A stretch of 64,000 nt of DNA, taken from Williamsia herbipolensis. Lineage in GTDB: Bacteria > Actinomycetota > Actinomycetes > Mycobacteriales > Mycobacteriaceae. The position numbers were made by a program, and so were the translations under genes. Location of the stretch: contig NZ_JXYP01000036.1 in NCBI RefSeq assembly GCF_000964005.1, positions 148,889-212,888 of the forward strand, given 5' to 3'. Of this stretch, positions 16,507-24,449 are shown piece by piece (the stretch's first letter is position 1; each line of letters opens with the position of its first letter). The notes beneath the pieces were generated by a model, which was given only the letters and a program-made list of their open reading frames with translations, was not told the origin of the DNA and ran no database searches.

Positions 16507-18168
16507 ATGGCGATGAGGAAGTTGACCGTGGAGTCACGACCGGCCGGGGGGTCGTCGTCGATACGTGCTCCCCAATCGGACGGAGCGACCCCCATGGCTG
16601 CTGGACTCGGTGTGAAGATCGGTGCGACGACCTCGGTCGCGGTGTCGGCGACACCGACGGGTTCCTACGACGCCCTGGTGCGACCGACACCTGCGGACGC
16701 GGCCTACGCGACCGCGATCGCCGATCTGGCCGACGAGTCGGGCTCCACCTCGAACGACGTCGTCGTCGCCGGACCCAACGACTGGCAGCAGTCGGAGAAC
16801 GACGAACTGCGTGACGCCGTCACAGGGCACGGTCTCTCCGACGTCCGCGTCGTCCCCGAGGCCCTGGCCAGCCTCGCCGCCGCCACCGCCGCGGGCGGCG
16901 AACTCGATCACGTCTCCGACGGTTCTCTGGTCGTCGTCTACGACCTCGGTGCCTCCGCGCTCGACATCGCCGTCGTCGAGACGGGCGAGAACCCCCAGAT
17001 CGTCGGTACGCCCGTGCGATCGCACGAGATCAGCGGCGACGCGATCGATCAGCTCGTCGTCGACCACGTGCTCGCGGCATCCGGCGCGAACGCAGTCGAC
17101 CCGTCGGATCCCACGGCCGCCGCCGCGATGGCCGGACTCCGCGCCGACGCCACTGCGGCGAAGGAAGCGCTGTCGACGGAGACCGACGCAACCATCGCCG
17201 TCGACCTGCCCGGCGCCGACTCGCAGGTGACCCTGAGCCGCTCCGAGCTCGAATCGCTCGTGCAGAACCAGATGTTCGCGTCGATGACGATGCTGCGCGA
17301 GGCGGTCACCGCGTCCGGACACCGCCTCCGAGACGTGGGGGCGTTGCTCCTCACGGGAGGCGGGGCCGCGATTCCCGTCGTCGCCGAGATGCTCTCGGGC
17401 GTTCTCCGCGTGCCGGTGGTCGTCGATTCCGACCCCGCCACCACCGCCGCCTACGGCGCGGCGATCCTCGCGTCGGGGTCGGGGGCCGCCGCGGTGCCCG
17501 CCACGGCGGCCGCTGCCGCCGGCGGCGCCGCGATGGCGAGCCGTATCCACACCGTGGCCGCGGCGACACCGGCTCCCAGCGCCGTCGACGAGATCGAGAA
17601 CTCCGGCCGTCGGAAGCGGTTGGCGCTCATCGGTGCGTTCGTCACCGTCGCCCTGCTCTCCGCGGGTGGACTCGCGGTCGCCGCCTCGTTGAATTCGGGG
17701 TCCGATCCGTCCGATGCCGCCGTCGCCACCGCGATCAACCCGCTGGCCGATGCCAGCTCGTCGACCTCGGCCGCCGCGACCGCCGGTGTGCCCACCATCG
17801 TCGAATCGCGGATCACCACCACGCCGTCGGCCGGCCGGACCGATGGAGGCGCGCAGGCTCAAGCCCAAGCCCAGGCCCAGGCACAGGCACAGGCACAAGC
17901 CCAGGCGCAGGCTCGGGCTCAGGCGCAAGCCCAGGCGCAGGCTCAGGCGCGTGGCGGCAATCCCGCATCGGCCAACACCAACGCGGCTCCAGACAATTCC
18001 GGGTCGCAGGCAGGCGCTCCGACCGCGGGCGCAACATCTTCAGCTGCTCCCGCACCATTCGTCCCACCGGTCGTTCAGCCCGCGGTCATACCCCCTGGCA
18101 ACGGCCCTCCGCTGACAGACCTCATACCGAAGCTGCCTAGCCTGCCCGGGATCCCCGGTCTGCCCTGA
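16507..18168 (+). CDS. Membrane-anchored Hsp70-like (actin-fold) protein 2
   Basis: 553 residues, a paralogue of the preceding gene, starting at ATG 16507 behind GGAAGG. It has the same features: degenerate phosphate-1 VKIGATTSVAV, phosphate-2 VVYDLGASALDIAVV, adenosine motif LLLTGGGAAIPVVAEML, and one membrane helix (LIGAFVTVALLSAGGLAVAA, near residue 375). It lacks roughly 45 residues that protein 1 carries between the phosphate-1 region and the helix DLADES. The outside tail has an Ala-Gln dipeptide repeat instead of Ser/Gly repeats and ends IPKLPSLPGIPGLP. It is 13 bp upstream of the IniR-like gene, so the two are almost surely cotranscribed. Confidence 0.8.
   Translation: MAMRKLTVESRPAGGSSSIRAPQSDGATPMAAGLGVKIGATTSVAVSATPTGSYDALVRPTPADAAYATAIADLADESGSTSNDVVVAGPNDWQQSENDELRDAVTGHGLSDVRVVPEALASLAAATAAGGELDHVSDGSLVVVYDLGASALDIAVVETGENPQIVGTPVRSHEISGDAIDQLVVDHVLAASGANAVDPSDPTAAAAMAGLRADATAAKEALSTETDATIAVDLPGADSQVTLSRSELESLVQNQMFASMTMLREAVTASGHRLRDVGALLLTGGGAAIPVVAEMLSGVLRVPVVVDSDPATTAAYGAAILASGSGAAAVPATAAAAAGGAAMASRIHTVAAATPAPSAVDEIENSGRRKRLALIGAFVTVALLSAGGLAVAASLNSGSDPSDAAVATAINPLADASSSTSAAATAGVPTIVESRITTTPSAGRTDGGAQAQAQAQAQAQAQAQAQAQARAQAQAQAQAQARGGNPASANTNAAPDNSGSQAGAPTAGATSSAAPAPFVPPVVQPAVIPPGNGPPLTDLIPKLPSLPGIPGLP
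17851..17955 (+). repeat. Alanine-glutamine dipeptide repeat
   Basis: About 17 consecutive hexamer units (GCNCAR with small changes) encode a 34-residue Ala-Gln run, interrupted by two Arg codons. Codon use within the run varies, so the array is not a recent pure slippage product. It forms the extracytoplasmic stalk of Hsp70-like protein 2. Confidence 0.85.
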
Positions 18169-18181
18169 CCCATTCTCGTCG

Positions 18182-20707
18182 ATGACCGATCACGCCGTGG
18201 GCGGCGTCGCCCTCGCGGGAATGCCCGATGCGCATACCCTGCTGGCGGCACTCGCCGCCGACGAGCGTCGCGGGCACGTCGGCATCAGCGCGACAGCCGG
18301 GGGCGGGAAGACTCTTCTGCTGTCGTCGATCGCCGACTGTCACCGCAGCGCCGGCACGGTGGTGATCACCTCCGTGCCCGCGGCCCCGGACGCCGGGACC
18401 GCACTGGTGATCGATGACGCCCACGATCTCGACGACACGACGCTCGCGCGACTGGCCTCGATCGCCGCGACCGGTGAGGTCGCCGTCGCCGTCGGGGCCG
18501 AGCCCCGCGATCATCGACCACTCCTGCGAGATGTGTTCGCCGCGATCGGTTCTCACGGTCGTGTCGTCACCCTGCCCCCCGTCACCGCGACCGGGGTCGT
18601 CGAACGATCCGGACGCCGACTGTCACCTGCGGTGGCCACGGCGATCGCGCGGATGAGCGGCGGGAACCGTGCCGCGATCGACGCCGCGATCTCCGCGGTG
18701 ACCACACAGGACGATGTCGACTCCGGGGCCCGATCGACGATCGGTGTCGCAGCCGAGGCCATCTCGGCGTATCACCATCGCGCACTGCGTCGCCTCGACC
18801 GCGCCACACTGCGCGTGCTGATCATCGCCGCCGCCGGTTCCACTCTCGACCCCGACGCCGTCGCCCAGACCTGCGACCTCGACATCGCGGCCGCGACGTC
18901 GGCCATCGACGCTGCTCGGGGATCGGGCTTCCTCGGCGACTCCGACACGTTTCTCGCCGATGCCGATCCCGCGCTCACCGCCGTGGTCGGCGCGCACCAG
19001 ATCGCGACCACCCGCACCGCCCTGGTAGGGGTGCAACTGGCGCACAACGCACTTCCCCTCGAGCGGGCACTGTCGGCGGCGGGCGACGGGATGGTCGACC
19101 CCGCACTGGCCGAGACCCTCATCGACCATGCCCGGGCCGCCCGCGGGCACCGGGCGGTCACGATCTGGTCGGCGGCACGCGCGGCCGGCGCCGACCGGTC
19201 GGTCTGCGATCGGCCGCTGGCCGCCGCGGCACTGGCGGCCGATGACCTCGACACGGCCGACCGCATCGCCGACGAAGCGCTCGGCTCCGAGGACCGGGCC
19301 GCGGTCGCGACCGGCGTCCGCATCGCGGCCTCGGTCGCCGCCCGTCGCGGAACCTACTCTCGCGCTGCGCAACTCTTCCGCTGGTTGGGGTCCGACAGGG
19401 CCGGGACCGACGCCGCCGCCGGGGTCGTCGCCGTCATCGCCGCGGGTGACCGGACGTCGGCCGAGGAGTTCCTCGCCGTCGCCGAACACGCGCCGCCCAC
19501 GACCGACAACACCGCCGCCGCGCAACTCGCCGCCGGCCTCCTGGCGTCGGTCACGGCTACACCCGCGACCGCGGTCGGCGCGGTGTTGCGCTCGGTGTCG
19601 GCCGCCACCGACCACCACCGCATCGAACCCGAGTCCGCCGCCGTGGTCGCCATCCTGTTGATGCTGCACACCGGGGACCTCGCCGGCGCGGCATCGGTGC
19701 TCGCCCGGCGCAGTACTCCGGCGGACGGTTCCGGCGACGCCCGCACAGACGCCCGACTGCTCCTCCTCGACGCGTGGACCGCCATGACCGCAGGCGATCT
19801 CACCCGCGCGGCCGCGCTGGCGTCGTCGGTGACGGTGGGGTGCCACCGCGAACGCCTCCTGATGCACGCTCTGCGTGCCGGTATCGCCCGCCGCCACGGC
19901 GATTCGGGGGCACTGGCCGGCGCGTGGCGTGACGCGCAGCCGGCAGTGGCAGAGGCCGAGGCCGACCTGTTCGCGCTCCTGCCACTGGGCGAGCTGCGGT
20001 TGGCCGCCGTGCGTTGCGGCGCCGCCGACCGCATCGCGCACCTCGCCGCCGAGGTCGACCGACTGCTCGCCGCGCTCGGCGATCCACCGGTCTGGGCCGC
20101 GGCGTGGCACTGGTACGGCGTCCAGGCGGCGATCCTCGCCGGGACCCCGGATGCGTTGGTGCCGCACGCCAGGGCACTCGGTACGGCCGCCGATGCGCAC
20201 CCCTACGCCGCGGTTCTGGCGCGGGCGGGGCGGGTGTGGCTGCGCGTGCTGCAGGGTGACGATGCCGATCCCCCGTTGTCGGTCGACGAGATCGACCTCG
20301 CCGCACACGATCTGCACCGCATCGGCCACGGTTTCGACGGCGCCCGACTCGCCGCGGAGGGGGCACTGCGTGTGGACGACACCCGCTCGGCCACCTCCCT
20401 GCTACAGACGGCGCGCACCATCGGCGGAGCACCGTCAGCCGGTGCGTCGCCCGGTCCCGAGGCCCCCGCGGTCCCGGCACCCGGCGCGACCGGTGTCGCC
20501 ACCCTCTCCGAACGCGAGGCCGAGATCGCGGAGAAGCTCGTGCTGGGCCTCACGTATCGCGAGATCGGGGCCGCGCTGTTCATCTCGGCGAAGACCGTCG
20601 AGCACCACGTCGCACGCATCCGACGTCGGCTCGGGTCGACCTCGCGTTCGGAGCTGCTGTCGACACTGCGCGCAGCCGGCTACGGTGCCGCCGCATCGCA
20701 ACCCTGA
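18182..20707 (+). CDS. iniR: IniR-like STAND ATPase / LuxR-type transcriptional regulator
   Basis: 841 residues. The N-terminus has Walker A (ISATAGGGKTLLLSS, near residue 40) and Walker B (ALVIDDAHDLD, near 80). A long TPR-like helical middle follows, and residues ~775-841 are a LuxR helix-turn-helix (LSEREAEIAEKLVLGLTYREIGAAL...AKTVEHHVARIRRRLG). In mycobacteria IniR (Rv0339c), a protein of this architecture and similar length, activates iniBAC in response to cell-wall damage with trehalose as a signal. Its place next to iniBAC supports orthology. Here it is the last gene of an operon with two Hsp70-like membrane proteins, which suggests that they gate or sense for it; this last point is inference. 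Confidence 0.8.
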   Translation: MTDHAVGGVALAGMPDAHTLLAALAADERRGHVGISATAGGGKTLLLSSIADCHRSAGTVVITSVPAAPDAGTALVIDDAHDLDDTTLARLASIAATGEVAVAVGAEPRDHRPLLRDVFAAIGSHGRVVTLPPVTATGVVERSGRRLSPAVATAIARMSGGNRAAIDAAISAVTTQDDVDSGARSTIGVAAEAISAYHHRALRRLDRATLRVLIIAAAGSTLDPDAVAQTCDLDIAAATSAIDAARGSGFLGDSDTFLADADPALTAVVGAHQIATTRTALVGVQLAHNALPLERALSAAGDGMVDPALAETLIDHARAARGHRAVTIWSAARAAGADRSVCDRPLAAAALAADDLDTADRIADEALGSEDRAAVATGVRIAASVAARRGTYSRAAQLFRWLGSDRAGTDAAAGVVAVIAAGDRTSAEEFLAVAEHAPPTTDNTAAAQLAAGLLASVTATPATAVGAVLRSVSAATDHHRIEPESAAVVAILLMLHTGDLAGAASVLARRSTPADGSGDARTDARLLLLDAWTAMTAGDLTRAAALASSVTVGCHRERLLMHALRAGIARRHGDSGALAGAWRDAQPAVAEAEADLFALLPLGELRLAAVRCGAADRIAHLAAEVDRLLAALGDPPVWAAAWHWYGVQAAILAGTPDALVPHARALGTAADAHPYAAVLARAGRVWLRVLQGDDADPPLSVDEIDLAAHDLHRIGHGFDGARLAAEGALRVDDTRSATSLLQTARTIGGAPSAGASPGPEAPAVPAPGATGVATLSEREAEIAEKLVLGLTYREIGAALFISAKTVEHHVARIRRRLGSTSRSELLSTLRAAGYGAAASQP

Positions 20708-20739
20708 AACGTCGACCCATCGAACGACGGCTCCGCGCG

Positions 20740-21168
20740 CTACTCGACGCCGTGTGATGCCGGTCGCCACGAACCCGACACCCGCGGGGTGCAGACAGGG
20801 TCCTGCGCGAAGCGCGAGCATGCGTCACATTCGCTGACCAGGTCGTGTCTGCACCCGATCACATGGGTGAGAAACTGTTCGGCGCGGAGCAGGCGTTGCC
20901 GCTGCTCCCGGAGGTGTTCGAGCTGCCGGGTCAACACCTCGGCTCGTCCCGCAGACCCACGATGGAGCACCTGCCGGATCTGCGGGAGGCTCATACCGAT
21001 GCGCTGACATGCGCGCACCACTTCCACGCGTCGGACGTGCTCGTCGGTGTAGAGGCGGTGGCCCGACGCGGATCTGTCGGCGACCACCACCCCCTCCGCA
21101 TCCCAATGCCTCAGGACGTGCTCGGCGACTCCGACCTGCTCGGCGACCTCTCCGATCCTCACCCTCAC
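20740..21168 (-). CDS. MerR-family transcriptional regulator with C-terminal cysteine cluster
   Basis: 142 residues from GTG 21168 (a second in-frame GTG two codons on is possible). The N-terminus is a MerR winged helix (IGEVAEQVGVAEHVLRHWDAEG, then GHRLYTDEHVRRV), followed by a dimerisation helix. The C-terminal part has four cysteines in a C-x8-C-x2-C-x8-C arrangement (GCRHDLVSECDAC, then DPVC), which could hold a metal or iron-sulfur cluster as in SoxR, although the spacing differs. It is divergent from an alpha/beta hydrolase, and a palindrome lies between the two. It probably regulates itself and the hydrolase. Confidence 0.85.
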   Translation of the reverse strand: MRVRIGEVAEQVGVAEHVLRHWDAEGVVVADRSASGHRLYTDEHVRRVEVVRACQRIGMSLPQIRQVLHRGSAGRAEVLTRQLEHLREQRQRLLRAEQFLTHVIGCRHDLVSECDACSRFAQDPVCTPRVSGSWRPASHGVE

Positions 21169-21179
21169 AGTTTTGCAGC

Positions 21180-21210
21180 TTGACCTCAGGTCGACCTGAA
21201 CTCCTAGCGT
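21180..21210 (+). promoter_or_regulatory. MerR-type operator-promoter for the alpha/beta hydrolase
   Basis: TTGACC at 21180-21185 and TAGCGT at 21205-21210 are separated by 19 bp, the long spacer typical of MerR-activated promoters. The spacer carries a perfect 14-bp palindrome (TCAGGTC/GACCTGA, 21187-21200), close in form to a SoxR box. The expected transcription start is 1-3 bases before the hydrolase ATG at 21219, implying a leaderless mRNA. Confidence 0.75.
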
Positions 21211-21218
21211 CCCCGACC

Positions 21219-22073
21219 ATGACCACGCCGATTCCGCCGCTGCCCGACCCTGTCCACGTCACCATCGACGGGACGTCCATCGCCACCTACGTGCTCGAGA
21301 ACCGTGGACGCGCACCCGTCGGGGACGTCGTCTTCTGTCACGGCACGCCGTGGTCCGCACAGGTCTGGGCCGAGGTCGGCCGGGCGGTGAGCCATCATCG
21401 ACGAGTGTTCCTGTGGGACATGCCCGGGTACGGCCACTCGGCCGGCGACGACGATGTCCGGATCGATCTGCCGGCGCAGATGTCCCGCTTCGCGACCCTG
21501 CTCACGACGTGGGGACTCGTCCGCCCACATGTCGTTGCCCACGACATCGGCGGTGCGGTCGCCCTTGGTGCGCACCTGCTCCACAGGGCCGAGTACGCCG
21601 GCCTGTTCCTCTGGGACGTGGTGACGCTGCACCCCTGGGGCTCAGCATTTTTCGCACTCGTACGCGCACACGGCGATGTGTTCGACCAGCTACCTGCAGC
21701 ACTGCACCTGGCGGTGGTGGGCGCCTACATCGCGGGCGCCGCACACGGCCATCTGTCGGACGAGTGGCGCAGCGTGCTGACACGCAGCTGGTCGGGACGG
21801 TCGGGACAGCGACGCTTCTACCGCCAGATCGCGTCGCTGCATCCGGAGGACACACGACCCGTCGCCGAACGGCTCCACACCGTCCGGTGTGCCACCGCAG
21901 TCGGGTGGGGCGCTGACGATCCGTGGATCCCCGTGGAGCAGGCACATCGCCTGAGCGAACTCCTGCCGGGGAGGGGATCACCGGTCATCCTCGACGCCAC
22001 CGGACATCTCACTCCCGTCGAGTCACCCGCGCACGTCACATCCGCGATCGACGAGTGGCTCGACGCCACCTGA
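21219..22073 (+). CDS. Alpha/beta hydrolase with Asp nucleophile (haloalkane dehalogenase / epoxide hydrolase type)
   Basis: 284 residues from ATG 21219. Motifs are the oxyanion HGTPWSAQVW, lid-proximal DMPGYGHS, the nucleophile elbow VAHDIGGAVA (Asp rather than Ser), a late Asp in GADDPWIPVE, and the catalytic His in DATGHLTPVE. An HDxGG elbow is typical of dehalogenases and epoxide hydrolases, which pass through an aspartyl-ester intermediate. The tight arrangement with the divergent MerR regulator suggests induction by a toxic electrophile or redox-cycling compound that the enzyme then hydrolyses. The substrate is not predictable. Confidence 0.85.
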   Translation: MTTPIPPLPDPVHVTIDGTSIATYVLENRGRAPVGDVVFCHGTPWSAQVWAEVGRAVSHHRRVFLWDMPGYGHSAGDDDVRIDLPAQMSRFATLLTTWGLVRPHVVAHDIGGAVALGAHLLHRAEYAGLFLWDVVTLHPWGSAFFALVRAHGDVFDQLPAALHLAVVGAYIAGAAHGHLSDEWRSVLTRSWSGRSGQRRFYRQIASLHPEDTRPVAERLHTVRCATAVGWGADDPWIPVEQAHRLSELLPGRGSPVILDATGHLTPVESPAHVTSAIDEWLDAT

Positions 22074-22080
22074 GCCAGGG

Positions 22081-22491
22081 TCAGCGAGTGCGTTTGCCGC
22101 GGGGTTGCCAGACCACGAGGGCGCTGGTGCGCGGTACGGGGACGAGTTCGCCGCCGTGCCCGCGATGACGCAGATCGTTGCGGGCCGAGGCGAGTTCGGC
22201 CTCGAGTTCGCGGACGCGCTGGGCCAGCGCGTCGACATGGTTGGTGAGATCGATGATGCGTTTGATGCCCTCGAGATTCACGCCCTCGTCCTGCGAGAGG
22301 CGCTGCACCTCGCGCAGCAGCTCGACGTCACGCGCCGAGTAGCGCCGGCCGCCGCCGGCCGCGCGCTGCGGACGCACGAGGCCGAGGCGATCGTAGGTGC
22401 GCAGGGTCTGGGCGTGCATGCCCGCGAGCTCGGCGGCGACGGAGATCATGAAGACCTCGTCGTCGCCTCCGGCGGCCGATCGGCTCATCAC
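22081..22491 (-). CDS. hspR: Heat-shock repressor HspR
   Basis: 136 residues, GTG 22491 overlapping the dnaJ stop by 4 nt (ATG 22488 is also possible). The MerR-type helix-turn-helix reads [24 protein letters not shown] with [14 protein letters not shown], and [11 protein letters not shown] and a coiled-coil follow. HspR binds HAIR inverted repeats and represses the dnaK operon with DnaK as co-repressor. It is the last gene of dnaK-grpE-dnaJ-hspR, and a HAIR site is present upstream of dnaK, which closes the feedback loop. The basic tail (PRGKRTR) is as in mycobacterial HspR. Confidence 0.95.
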   Translation of the reverse strand: MMSRSAAGGDDEVFMISVAAELAGMHAQTLRTYDRLGLVRPQRAAGGGRRYSARDVELLREVQRLSQDEGVNLEGIKRIIDLTNHVDALAQRVRELEAELASARNDLRHRGHGGELVPVPRTSALVVWQPRGKRTR

Positions 22492-23684
22492 TGATCACCC
22501 CATCCGTCCCTCGGCCGAAAACCACTGGCGCGCTCGGCATCGGCGTACTCGCGGAGCTTCTCGACGGCGGCGTCGTCGAGCTTCTTCGGCACCGCGACCT
22601 TCACCGTCACCAACAGGTCACCGGCACCGCCGGCCCGTTTGCTGACTCCTCGACCGCGTACCCGCAGCGTCCGGCCGTCGGAGGTGTTCGGCGGGATCTT
22701 CACCCCGACCGTGCCCTCCAACGTCGGCACCGACACCGTCGCGCCGAGCACCAGTTCGCCGAAGCTGACCGGTAGTTCGACCTTCAGGTCGTTGCCGACG
22801 CGCGTGAACACCGCGGGGCTCACCGTGACGGTCACGTAGAGGTCGCCCGACGGCGCGCCACGCAGACCGGCCTCACCCTGCCCGGCGAGACGGATCCGTT
22901 GCCCGTCCTCGACGCCGACCGGGATGCGGACGTTGATGGTGCGCGTCCGCACGGTGACGCCGTTGCCCGAGCAGTCCGAGCACGGCTCGTCGATGCGCGA
23001 GCCCGTCCCCTGGCAGTCGGTGCAGGGCTCACTGAACCCGAACGCACCCTGGTTGCGGCTCACGACGCCGGCACCGTTACAGGTCGAGCAGACCCTCGGG
23101 CTGGTGCCGGGTTTGGCGCCACTGCCGTGACATGTCGTGCACGGCGACGGCGACGTCAGTGACAACGACACCGTCGTGCCGAGCGCGGCGTCGCGGAACG
23201 ACAACGTCGTCTGCGTCTCGAGGTCGTTGCCCCGGCGCGGTCGTGTCGCGGTCCGGGGTGCCCGGTTGAACAGGCCGCCGAACAGGTCACCGAACGCGCC
23301 GTCGCCGCCCGCGGTCGTGCCGGCGTTGCCGAACAGGTCACCGACGTCGAATCCGCCACCGGCACCGGGTGTCGCCCGACCACCACCGCCGGTGAAGCCG
23401 CCGCCGAAGCCGCCGCCCGCACCGTTGCCGCGGAATCGTCCGCCGGCGAAGGCGCTGCGCGTCTCGTCGTACTCCTTGCGTTTCGCGGGATCGGACAGCA
23501 CGCTGTGCGCCTCCGACACGCGCTTGAATCGCTCCTCCGCCGCGGCATCGCCGGGGTTGGCGTCGGGGTGCAACTCCCGGGCCAGCTTGCGATACGCCTT
23601 CTTGATGGCGTCGGCCGAGGCGTCCGAAGCGACGCCCAGATCCTTGTAGAAGTCGTGCTCTAACCATTCCCTCTGTGGAGCCAT
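22488..23684 (-). CDS. dnaJ: Chaperone protein DnaJ (DnaJ1 type)
   Basis: 398 residues. The J domain at residues 1-75 has the HPD motif (ELHPDANPG). A Gly/Phe-rich linker extends to about residue 150, followed by a zinc-finger domain with four CxxCxGxG-type repeats ([32 protein letters not shown]) and a C-terminal substrate-binding domain. The N-terminal [13 protein letters not shown] is the actinobacterial DnaJ1 form found in dnaK operons. A strong AGGAGGTGAC ribosome-binding site lies six bases before the ATG at 23684. A large hairpin separates it from grpE. Confidence 0.97.
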   Translation of the reverse strand: MAPQREWLEHDFYKDLGVASDASADAIKKAYRKLARELHPDANPGDAAAEERFKRVSEAHSVLSDPAKRKEYDETRSAFAGGRFRGNGAGGGFGGGFTGGGGRATPGAGGGFDVGDLFGNAGTTAGGDGAFGDLFGGLFNRAPRTATRPRRGNDLETQTTLSFRDAALGTTVSLSLTSPSPCTTCHGSGAKPGTSPRVCSTCNGAGVVSRNQGAFGFSEPCTDCQGTGSRIDEPCSDCSGNGVTVRTRTINVRIPVGVEDGQRIRLAGQGEAGLRGAPSGDLYVTVTVSPAVFTRVGNDLKVELPVSFGELVLGATVSVPTLEGTVGVKIPPNTSDGRTLRVRGRGVSKRAGGAGDLLVTVKVAVPKKLDDAAVEKLREYADAERASGFRPRDGWGDQ

Positions 23685-23773
23685 AGGGCGTCACCTCCTC
23701 TTTCGTGAGAATCGTCGCCCCTGCGGGCGGAAAAGTTCTGTGTTTGTCGACATGGTGTCGCACCACCGACGCC

Positions 23774-23817
23774 CGCACCGCCGCGACGGACCCCGGAGGG
23801 GCGGTCGCGGCGGTGCG
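23774..23817 (-). terminator. Hairpin between grpE and dnaJ
   Basis: 14-bp perfect arms (CGCACCGCCGCGAC / GTCGCGGCGGTGCG) with a further CCCC/GGGG pairing inside the loop. It starts 18 bp after the grpE stop in the direction of transcription. No T-run follows. It may attenuate the dnaJ-hspR half of the operon or stabilise the dnaK-grpE transcript. Confidence 0.65.
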
Positions 23818-23834
23818 AGGTGGGTGTCACTTGC

Positions 23835-24449
23835 TCAGGCGTCGGCCGGGGTGCCGTCGGTCACGGTGACCATCGCGGTCCGCAGCAGGCGATCGCCGAG
23901 GCGATATCCCTGTCGGTAGACCGCCCCGATCACCGGGCTCGCGCCGTCGCCGTCGTGCTGCACGGCCTCGTGCAGAGCCGGGTCGAACGCGTCACCCTCT
24001 GCACCGAAGGCACTGAGCCCCTGCGCCGTCAGCGTGTCGACGATCTTGTCGGCGACACCGCGCAGCGGTCCGCTCTCGAGATCGCCGTGCGCACGCGCAC
24101 GGTCGAGGTCGTCGAGCGTGGGCAGCAACGCGTTGATCAACGTCGCCTTGCCCTGCTCGACCGCACCCTGGCGTTCCCGCTCGGCGCGGCGCCGGTAGTT
24201 GGCGTACTCGGCCTGCAGTCGCTGCAGGTCGGCCAACAACTCCGCCTCCTTGGCCGACGGTGACACAGAATTCGGCTCCGCCGAGGCCTCCTCGGGCGTC
24301 AGCTCGGCGCCGTCGGCTGCACCGGCCTCGGCGGGATCGGCGTTCGCCGCCGCCTCGGCCGCTGCGGACACGTCCTCCGGGTTCACCTCCCCGAGGTCGA
24401 CCGGATCGCCCGGCTCCTCCTGCGGTGTACCCGGCTGATCAGCCGTCAC
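23835..24449 (-). CDS. grpE: Nucleotide-exchange factor GrpE
   Basis: 204 residues from GTG 24449, overlapping the dnaK stop by 4 nt. About 65 acidic, disordered N-terminal residues precede the coiled-coil ([23 protein letters not shown]) and the C-terminal beta-wing with FDPALHEAV and [18 protein letters not shown]. GrpE releases ADP from DnaK. The sequence is complete, with nothing unusual apart from the Ala/Glu-rich head common in actinobacteria. Confidence 0.96.
   Translation of the reverse strand: MTADQPGTPQEEPGDPVDLGEVNPEDVSAAAEAAANADPAEAGAADGAELTPEEASAEPNSVSPSAKEAELLADLQRLQAEYANYRRRAERERQGAVEQGKATLINALLPTLDDLDRARAHGDLESGPLRGVADKIVDTLTAQGLSAFGAEGDAFDPALHEAVQHDGDGASPVIGAVYRQGYRLGDRLLRTAMVTVTDGTPADA

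Noticed and set aside
17851..17955. Possible CRISPR or VNTR array
   Set aside because: The repeats are 6-bp codon pairs in frame encoding Ala-Gln and have no spacers. It is a low-complexity protein segment.
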